Positions 6,370 through 11,536 of a stretch of DNA of 11,536 nt are shown here, one piece after another. Source of the DNA: an uncultured Bacteroidia bacterium (lineage in GTDB: Bacteria > Bacteroidota > Bacteroidia > Bacteroidales > UBA932); NCBI GenBank assembly GCA_902773305.1, contig CACYEB010000201.1:1-11536 (forward strand). The letters are read 5' to 3'. The notes under the pieces are model-generated. The model saw nothing but the letters and a program-made list of their open reading frames with translations. It was not told the origin of the DNA and searched no databases. Every line of letters starts with the position of its first letter. Within the stretch, counting starts at the first letter, position 1. The translations under genes were made by a program, and so were the position numbers.

Positions 6370-9300
6370 CTAGAAGAACCAGCGTGCACTGAAGAGCATC
6401 TGCCAGGTGTTGAACGTACTGCGGTAGTTCTTGACAGTGGGAGCCTTGAAGGTGTAAATGCTGGAGGCGTAGGAACCGTCTTTGTCAGCCTTGCTGATCT
6501 CAAGTATATTCTCTGAGCTGACCTGCTTGGTAAGACCCCAGTTGGAGTTGAACAGGTTGGCCACATTGTTGATGTCCACGCCAAGCTGGAGAGTGTTGGT
6601 CTTGCCGGCGATGTCGAACATAAAGTCCTGGGCAAGTTTGAAATTGATGCGGTTCTGCCAAGGAGCGATCTTTGCACCACGGATGGAATACTCGCCGCGA
6701 TGTGCGCTGAGGTACTTGTCACCTTCAATGAAGCTCTTAAAGGCAGCCTTGTTCTCATCATCCTTGAATGTCATCTTATCCAGATCGGCATTTGTCGGGA
6801 TGTAAAGCAGGTTCTGGGAGCCGCCTACACCGGTAACATCGTTAACATAGTCACCGCTGCGGACACCGAACGTGTAGGAGTAACGAGTGTAGGAGTAGCC
6901 GCCCACGAAGCAGTGGTTGTAGCCTTCGTAGAACAGGCCCAGTGTGGTTGCAAAGTGGCTGCCCTCTTTGATGCGGTAGCTTACGTTTGCAATCACGCGG
7001 TTGGGAGATACGAATGCGGAGTGGCCGAGTTCGGGAACATTGGAGCCGTTCTTGCTGTAGTTTCCACCTGCGAAGAGCGAAGAAACCTGGTCACCGTAGC
7101 CTTCCTGTATTGATCTAGAATCACTGCGGGTATAAGCGGCCATCATACTGAGACCGTTTGCAAAGTCCTTGGACAGACGGGCGGTAACTGAATAATAATG
7201 ACCGTGATGATTGGTGTTGGTGATGTAGTAGGGAGCCACGGTCTTGCCCATAGAGTTCTTGATATTTTCGGACCTCCACAAAGAACGTTTGTCGGGTTCG
7301 CCGGGGAGCTGTACGCCGTCGACCTCGGCGTAACCGAGACGGAGCGAAGCGACAGTGTTGAGGTCATAGTTGTAGATACCCTCAACAGATCCCTTGATGC
7401 CTAAAGGCAGGTTGAAGTCAACGGCGAGAGAAGATTTCCAGGTGGTGGGCATCTTCAGGTTCTTGTCAAGGATGGTGGTTGACTGGGGAGCAGCCAGATC
7501 CTGAGCCTTGAACGAACCGCCGTAGATATCCTTGAGGATGTCGTTCAGGTTCGAATGGAAAGTAGGAGTGTTGGCACCGGAACCGTCAGCATCGATGTAC
7601 TGGGCCTGGAGGCAGTTGCTGTTGCCGGCAACGGAAACAATCCACACGAACGGGATACGGCCGGTATAGATACCTGTACCGCCACGGACAATCATAGAAC
7701 GGTTCTTGAGGACATCCCAGTTGAAACCGATACGGGGAGAGAGGTTGACGGTGGTCTTGGGCATATCGGCAGTGCTCATACCCTTCATCGACTGGCTGGT
7801 TTCTGCAAGGGTCAGGAACTCCTTGTTTTCGTTGCCTGCGATTGCCGGATAGATGGGCACTTCTGCACGCAGACCGACGGTGAGCTTGAAGTAGTCACTG
7901 AAGTCGATCTCGTCCTGGAAGTAAGCAGAGAACTGGTTGTAAGTGAACGAAGGGAATACCTGTGCCAGGTCATCACGGTTGGAGTGGGTGATGGCGAATG
8001 CGGCGGGTTTAGCTTCTGCGAGGAAATCTTCCCAACTGTTGTAAACATAGTAGCCGAGGCCACCCTGCATATAACCGTTCTTGGTCAGGTCATATTCGTA
8101 CTGGAGACCAGCCACGAAGTTGTTGATGCCGGCAGAGAAAGAGATCTCGTCGGTAGCCACGACGGTGTGGACGTCACGCAGGTTGCCATAGGTGAAGGGG
8201 TCGGGACCGAAGGAGGTCAGGACGGCTTTGTTGTCCTTGCCTTCTGCGTCAACGTAGTTCTGAAGGATATCCACTGTGGGGAAGTTGCCGCCTACGAAAG
8301 AACGGGGCTCATTCTGGTGGGACCAGGTCACGCGGAACAGGTTTGCTGCGCGGCCGTCAAACAGACGGCTGTTGAGTTCGGCAGCAACTGAGGTAAAGTT
8401 CTGCTCCTGATAATAGCGGCTGGACTCGAAGAACTGAGCGTAAGTAGATGTACGGCCGTAAACGTTGCGGTCGTAAGGGTTGGGAGAAATCGGGTTCACG
8501 GAGCTGGAAGGGGTGTTGGAATTCATCGTGTGAGTGTGGCTGACACGGAGATTGAATTTGTTGTCCCTGTTGATAATCCAGTCCAGACGGCCCATTATCT
8601 TGTAGTCGGGAGTGCTGAGAGAGTAGTTCTGATAACGGCCGGGATTGTAATGGTACTTTTCGTCAAGCGTCTTGAGAACCTCTTCCATAAACTCTTTGGT
8701 AGGACGTACCACGTCGCTGTTGGGAACGAACGCGGGATCCACGCGGCCGGCTGCGTCGCTGACCACCTTGCTGGAACCGGGCACCACGTCAGAAGAATAC
8801 TCGGCGTTCACAAAGAAGAAGAGTTTGTTCTTTACGATGGGACCTCCGATGGTGAAACCGACGGTGTTGTCAAGGAACTTGGACTTGTTGAGATCCGTAC
8901 CCTCAACCTTGAAGCCGCGAACGGCGTCAGAGGTATAGTAATCGTAAACCGAAGCGTGGAACTCGTTGGTACCGCTCTTGGTAACGGCGTTGATGGCACC
9001 GCCGGTGAAACCGCTGTGGCGCACGTCAAAAGGAGTGATATTCACACTCATCTGCTCGATAGCATCCAGGGAGATGGGAGTACCGCCTGCGGGCAGGTTG
9101 CCTCCGATACCGAACGCATTGTTGAAAGCGGCACCGTCCACGGTTACATAAGAAGAACGATAGTTACCACCGCCGATGGCAAGACCGTTGGAAGTAGTCG
9201 ATGCCTGGGGGGTGAGTTTCATGATATCGTTCATGCTGCGGCTGACGGTAGGCATATTGGACATCGTCCTCTGACTTACGGATGTACCGGCGCCGGAGCG

Positions 9301-9699
9301 GCGGATGTTCATACCGGAATCATTTGCCTCGGCAACGAGCACAACGCCCTCAAGGCTTATGGACTCGTCTTCCATAGTTGCATCTATGACGGCTGTCTCG
9401 GCCAGGGGAGCATAAACGCCCTTGTTCTCTACCTCGCGGTAGCCCATCATCTGGAAAGACACCGTGTAGGGACCGCCGGCAGTAACGTTGTTGATACGAT
9501 AGTTACCGTTTTTGTCGGTAACAGCATAGAATGCCGTAGCAGTAGGCTGATAAACAGCGATAACCGCTACACCCGCAACGGCGCCGTCCTTATCGGTGAC
9601 GTGGCCGCTGATAGAGGATGTCGTAACCTGCGCAAATGCGGGTACGGCAAAAAGCATTACTGCCAAAGACAGTAATAAACTCTTGAAGGTTTGTTTCAT
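6370..9699 (-). CDS. Oar-like TonB-dependent outer-membrane protein
   Basis: This 1109-residue protein starts with a signal peptide ending AFAQ (1-24), then a carboxypeptidase-regulatory-like beta-sandwich (about 27-112, with SGHVTDKDGA and TDKNGNYRI typical of it), a possible TonB box (LEGVVLVAE, 117-125), a plug domain (about 135-245, containing VTVDGAAFNN and GGAINAVTKSGTN), and a long beta-barrel that ends in a membrane strand with terminal Phe (LFSARWFF). The order and the motifs GGAINAVTKSGTN and NNVANLFNSNWG match Oar-type TonB-dependent proteins, named after Myxococcus Oar, rather than SusC. No SusD-like lipoprotein is next to it. It probably moves an unknown substrate, or has an envelope or secretion role. 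The frame is open 43 codons further upstream, but the ATG at 9699 is the right start because the signal peptide begins there and the promoter lies within the extra stretch. The gene has its own promoter and terminator, so it looks monocistronic. Confidence 0.92.
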   Translation of the reverse strand: MKQTFKSLLLSLAVMLFAVPAFAQVTTSSISGHVTDKDGAVAGVAVIAVYQPTATAFYAVTDKNGNYRINNVTAGGPYTVSFQMMGYREVENKGVYAPLAETAVIDATMEDESISLEGVVLVAEANDSGMNIRRSGAGTSVSQRTMSNMPTVSRSMNDIMKLTPQASTTSNGLAIGGGNYRSSYVTVDGAAFNNAFGIGGNLPAGGTPISLDAIEQMSVNITPFDVRHSGFTGGAINAVTKSGTNEFHASVYDYYTSDAVRGFKVEGTDLNKSKFLDNTVGFTIGGPIVKNKLFFFVNAEYSSDVVPGSSKVVSDAAGRVDPAFVPNSDVVRPTKEFMEEVLKTLDEKYHYNPGRYQNYSLSTPDYKIMGRLDWIINRDNKFNLRVSHTHTMNSNTPSSSVNPISPNPYDRNVYGRTSTYAQFFESSRYYQEQNFTSVAAELNSRLFDGRAANLFRVTWSHQNEPRSFVGGNFPTVDILQNYVDAEGKDNKAVLTSFGPDPFTYGNLRDVHTVVATDEISFSAGINNFVAGLQYEYDLTKNGYMQGGLGYYVYNSWEDFLAEAKPAAFAITHSNRDDLAQVFPSFTYNQFSAYFQDEIDFSDYFKLTVGLRAEVPIYPAIAGNENKEFLTLAETSQSMKGMSTADMPKTTVNLSPRIGFNWDVLKNRSMIVRGGTGIYTGRIPFVWIVSVAGNSNCLQAQYIDADGSGANTPTFHSNLNDILKDIYGGSFKAQDLAAPQSTTILDKNLKMPTTWKSSLAVDFNLPLGIKGSVEGIYNYDLNTVASLRLGYAEVDGVQLPGEPDKRSLWRSENIKNSMGKTVAPYYITNTNHHGHYYSVTARLSKDFANGLSMMAAYTRSDSRSIQEGYGDQVSSLFAGGNYSKNGSNVPELGHSAFVSPNRVIANVSYRIKEGSHFATTLGLFYEGYNHCFVGGYSYTRYSYTFGVRSGDYVNDVTGVGGSQNLLYIPTNADLDKMTFKDDENKAAFKSFIEGDKYLSAHRGEYSIRGAKIAPWQNRINFKLAQDFMFDIAGKTNTLQLGVDINNVANLFNSNWGLTKQVSSENILEISKADKDGSYASSIYTFKAPTVKNYRSTFNTWQMLFSARWFF

Positions 9700-9750
9700 A
9701 ACTGTATTAATTGGTATGATTGGATAAAAATTCTTAACCAAATTGCTGCG

Positions 9751-9780
9751 CAAAGATAATAAATTAACCCAATTCCACAA
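9751..9780 (-). promoter_or_regulatory. Promoter of the Oar-like gene (-33/-7)
   Basis: On the minus strand TATCTTTG (9758-9751) fully matches the Bacteroidota -7 consensus TAnnTTTG. A TTG (9780-9778) lies 19 bases upstream, the expected distance for the -33 element. The -33 part lies inside the last codons of mutS2. Transcription should start near 9745, giving a leader of about 45 AT-rich bases with no Shine-Dalgarno motif, which is normal in this phylum. Confidence 0.65.
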
Positions 9781-11536
9781 CAGTGATTCCGGCGCCTCCC
9801 ATCTCCAGAGCCTCGTCGTGAACGGCAATCACTCCCGCCATTGTTTTCAAATATTTCCTGAGTTCCTCACGCAGCACGCCCGTCCCTTTTCCGTGGAGTA
9901 TCTTCACCTGCGAAATACCTATCATAGTGGCATCGTCCATAAAGCGGGTGACTATGTTCAGCGCACTCTCCAGCCGCTCTCCACGCACATCTATCTGCGG
10001 AGAGAAATTCATCTTGCGTTCCGAAATCGATTCCATACCCTTCACGGCGACTCCGCCGCTGGTCGCCTTTTGCGGTGCGGCAGTCTTTGAAGCCTCCCTA
10101 AACTCTTTGGCGCCGATGCGCTCAACCTTGCCCTGGTCTGCCCTGGTGGTGAGGCCGCCGACGGCCACCGTAACCTTCTTTGTGGAAATCTGTATGATTT
10201 CTCCCACCATACCGCTATCCTTTATACGTACCTTGTCCCCCACTTTCAGGGGGTCCTGCTTCTCCGTCTGCCTGACGGCCGGCTTCGGCAGTTCTTCCCC
10301 CACCCTGCGGGCCCGCTCCTCCTTCTTTTCCTGCTGCCGCTGGCGGCGGGCCAGTATCTGTTGCATCTTCTTCTCTATCAGATCGTCTGCGTCGGTGCGG
10401 GCAGGCGCTTCTTCCCGGAGTTCCTGCTGCAACTCGGTGACCCTTGAGCGGGCCTCCTTTGTCTTCTGCTTCTCGGCCTGCGCTTCTTTTATTTCGCGTA
10501 TAGTCTGCTCTATCCGCCGGTTGGCCCCCTCCACTATTTCGCGTGCCTCGGCCCTGGCCTGGGAAAGTATATTGTTTTTGAGAGCCTTTATCTCAGACAG
10601 TTCCTTCTCGTAACGTTCAGTGAGGTTTTCCAGGGTCCGGTCGGCGTTCTTGACACGGCTGAGCTTCTCGTCCAGCGCCCGGCGGTTGCGGGCTATCTTG
10701 CGCAGCTGCCTCTCCATATCCACGAAATCGTCGCCTGCTTTCTCCTCGGCACTGTGGACAATCTCTTCGGGCAGTCCCACTTTGCGGGCAAGTTCAAATG
10801 CGAACGAATTGCCTGGCAGTCCCTGCTCCAGGGTGAAAAGCGGTGTAAGGGCGGCCACATCAAACTGCATAGCCCCGTTTATGACGTGCGGCGAGTTGCC
10901 GGCGTACAGTTTGAGGTTGGTGTAATGGGTGGTGATGACACCATATACCCCCTTGCCTGCCAGATTGTCCAGAACCGCCTCCGCTATGGCACCTCCGGCG
11001 GCAGGCTCGGTGCCGCTTCCGAACTCGTCTATGAGCACCAGCGTCCGGCCGTCGGCACCAGACACCATCTCCGCCAGGTTCTTCAAGTGCGAAGAATAGG
11101 TGCTCAAGTCATTTTCCAGGCTCTGGTCATCGCCTATATCCACGTAGATGCGGTCGAAAATGAGCATCTCGGATATTTCTGAAGTAGGTATCAGCATTCC
11201 CCATTGGAACATATACTGCAGCAGCCCCACCGTCTTCAGGCACACGCTTTTGCCGCCGGCATTGGGGCCCGAGATAAGCATAATCCGGCGGTCCGGGGTC
11301 AGGGTCAGCGTCAACGGCACTATCTCTTTGTTTTCTTTTCGAAGGGCACGCTCCAGAAGCGGATGCCGGGCTTTGCGGAGAGTCATCTCGCCGGTGGCAG
11401 AGAGCACCGGCATCCCCGCTATCATATCCAGGGCGACAAGCGCCTTGGCCCGAATGAAATCTATCTTGATGAGAAAATCGGCACTCTCCAGTACATCGGG
11501 CAGATACGGGCGAAGGAAGTCGCTGAACTCCATTAA
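9764..11536 (-). CDS. mutS2: MutS2 family ATPase/nuclease, N-terminus beyond the right edge
   Basis: The frame is open through the window's last base (the codon before the ATG at 11533 reads Leu), so this is the C-terminal part, about 590 of some 800 residues. MutS2 is a MutS-like ATPase with an Smr nuclease tail, linked to suppression of recombination and, in some bacteria, to rescue of collided ribosomes. Numbered from Met at 11533: Walker A GPNAGGKS (89-96), DIGDDQSLENDLSTYSSHL (132-150), Walker B LVLIDEFGSGTEP (165-177), the switch His in TTHY (201-204), a long charged coiled coil (about 262-415), a KOW-like domain (429-472, VGDKVRIKDSG) and the Smr domain (about 509-589) with DVRGE (515-519) and ILHGKGTG (545-552). 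Smr proteins usually have DLRG; here Val replaces Leu. All main motifs are intact. The core MutS mismatch-recognition domain is not expected in this family. It reads toward the Oar-like gene, 64 bases away, with no terminator seen between them. Confidence 0.95.
   Translation of the reverse strand, partial: LMEFSDFLRPYLPDVLESADFLIKIDFIRAKALVALDMIAGMPVLSATGEMTLRKARHPLLERALRKENKEIVPLTLTLTPDRRIMLISGPNAGGKSVCLKTVGLLQYMFQWGMLIPTSEISEMLIFDRIYVDIGDDQSLENDLSTYSSHLKNLAEMVSGADGRTLVLIDEFGSGTEPAAGGAIAEAVLDNLAGKGVYGVITTHYTNLKLYAGNSPHVINGAMQFDVAALTPLFTLEQGLPGNSFAFELARKVGLPEEIVHSAEEKAGDDFVDMERQLRKIARNRRALDEKLSRVKNADRTLENLTERYEKELSEIKALKNNILSQARAEAREIVEGANRRIEQTIREIKEAQAEKQKTKEARSRVTELQQELREEAPARTDADDLIEKKMQQILARRQRQQEKKEERARRVGEELPKPAVRQTEKQDPLKVGDKVRIKDSGMVGEIIQISTKKVTVAVGGLTTRADQGKVERIGAKEFREASKTAAPQKATSGGVAVKGMESISERKMNFSPQIDVRGERLESALNIVTRFMDDATMIGISQVKILHGKGTGVLREELRKYLKTMAGVIAVHDEALEMGGAGITVVELG

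Noticed and set aside
7555..9675. Long plus-strand open frames (278 and 381 codons) opposite the Oar-like gene
   Set aside because: They are antisense shadows. Their products are rich in Val, Gly, His and Thr with no domain or signal, while the minus strand has a complete outer-membrane protein with signal peptide and terminal Phe.
6370..9699. Annotation as a SusC-type receptor
   Set aside because: The motif set and order match Oar-like proteins, there is no SusD partner next to it, and the typical SusC plug signatures were not seen.
9927..11182. Plus-strand frames opposite mutS2
   Set aside because: They are Ser/Arg/Cys-rich antisense readings of the coiled coil and ATPase of MutS2, whose motifs are clear on the minus strand.
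9764..11533. Treating the ATG at 11533 as the true mutS2 start
   Set aside because: The frame remains open to the window edge and the sequence there is internal to the MutS2 core, upstream of Walker A by under 100 residues, so the N-terminal part lies outside.
1..11536. CRISPR arrays, tRNA/rRNA genes, insertion sequences, attachment sites
   Set aside because: Read through both strands; almost every base is within the six genes, and the three short gaps hold only promoter and terminator elements.

Overview
The window looks like chromosomal DNA of a Bacteroidota species, most likely order Bacteroidales; the genus cannot be fixed from sequence alone. The signs are a hybrid two-component-type regulator with a beta-propeller sensor and an AraC output, a GH130 mannoside enzyme paired with an MFS carrier, an Oar-like TonB-dependent outer-membrane protein with an N-terminal carboxypeptidase-regulatory domain, AT-rich leaders without Shine-Dalgarno sites, and -7 elements of the TAnnTTTG type. 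Coding density is very high. No RNA gene, CRISPR array, insertion sequence or long repeat was seen.

Layout. Positions 1-3009 (minus strand) hold a compact operon transcribed right to left: a GH130 glycosidase/phosphorylase, an MFS transporter and a lipoprotein of unknown family that runs off the left edge. The genes overlap by 1 and 4 bases, so they are probably translationally coupled. A divergent intergenic region of about 130 bases separates the operon from a 1061-residue membrane-spanning regulator on the plus strand (3140-6325). This is a typical regulator-plus-catabolic-operon arrangement for glycan use, but no SusC/SusD pair is in view. A strong hairpin terminator (6328-6347) lies between the regulator and the converging gene for an Oar-like TonB-dependent outer-membrane protein (6370-9699, minus). 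The promoter of that gene sits at the end of mutS2, which occupies the rest of the window (9764 to the right edge, minus, N-terminus missing).

Working model (inference). The lipoprotein would handle a mannose-containing glycan at the cell surface or in the periplasm, the MFS protein would import the product, and GH130 would split it in the cytoplasm. The divergent regulator would sense a ligand in the periplasm and switch the operon.

Most notable point. The regulator has the build of a hybrid two-component sensor, but its phosphorelay appears dismantled. The HisKA phospho-acceptor His is Tyr730, the whole HATPase domain is absent, and the receiver phospho-acceptor Asp is Ala858. The reading frame is intact and the propeller, Y_Y_Y, membrane and AraC parts look well kept. 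It may act as a phosphorylation-independent, one-component transmembrane transcription factor.
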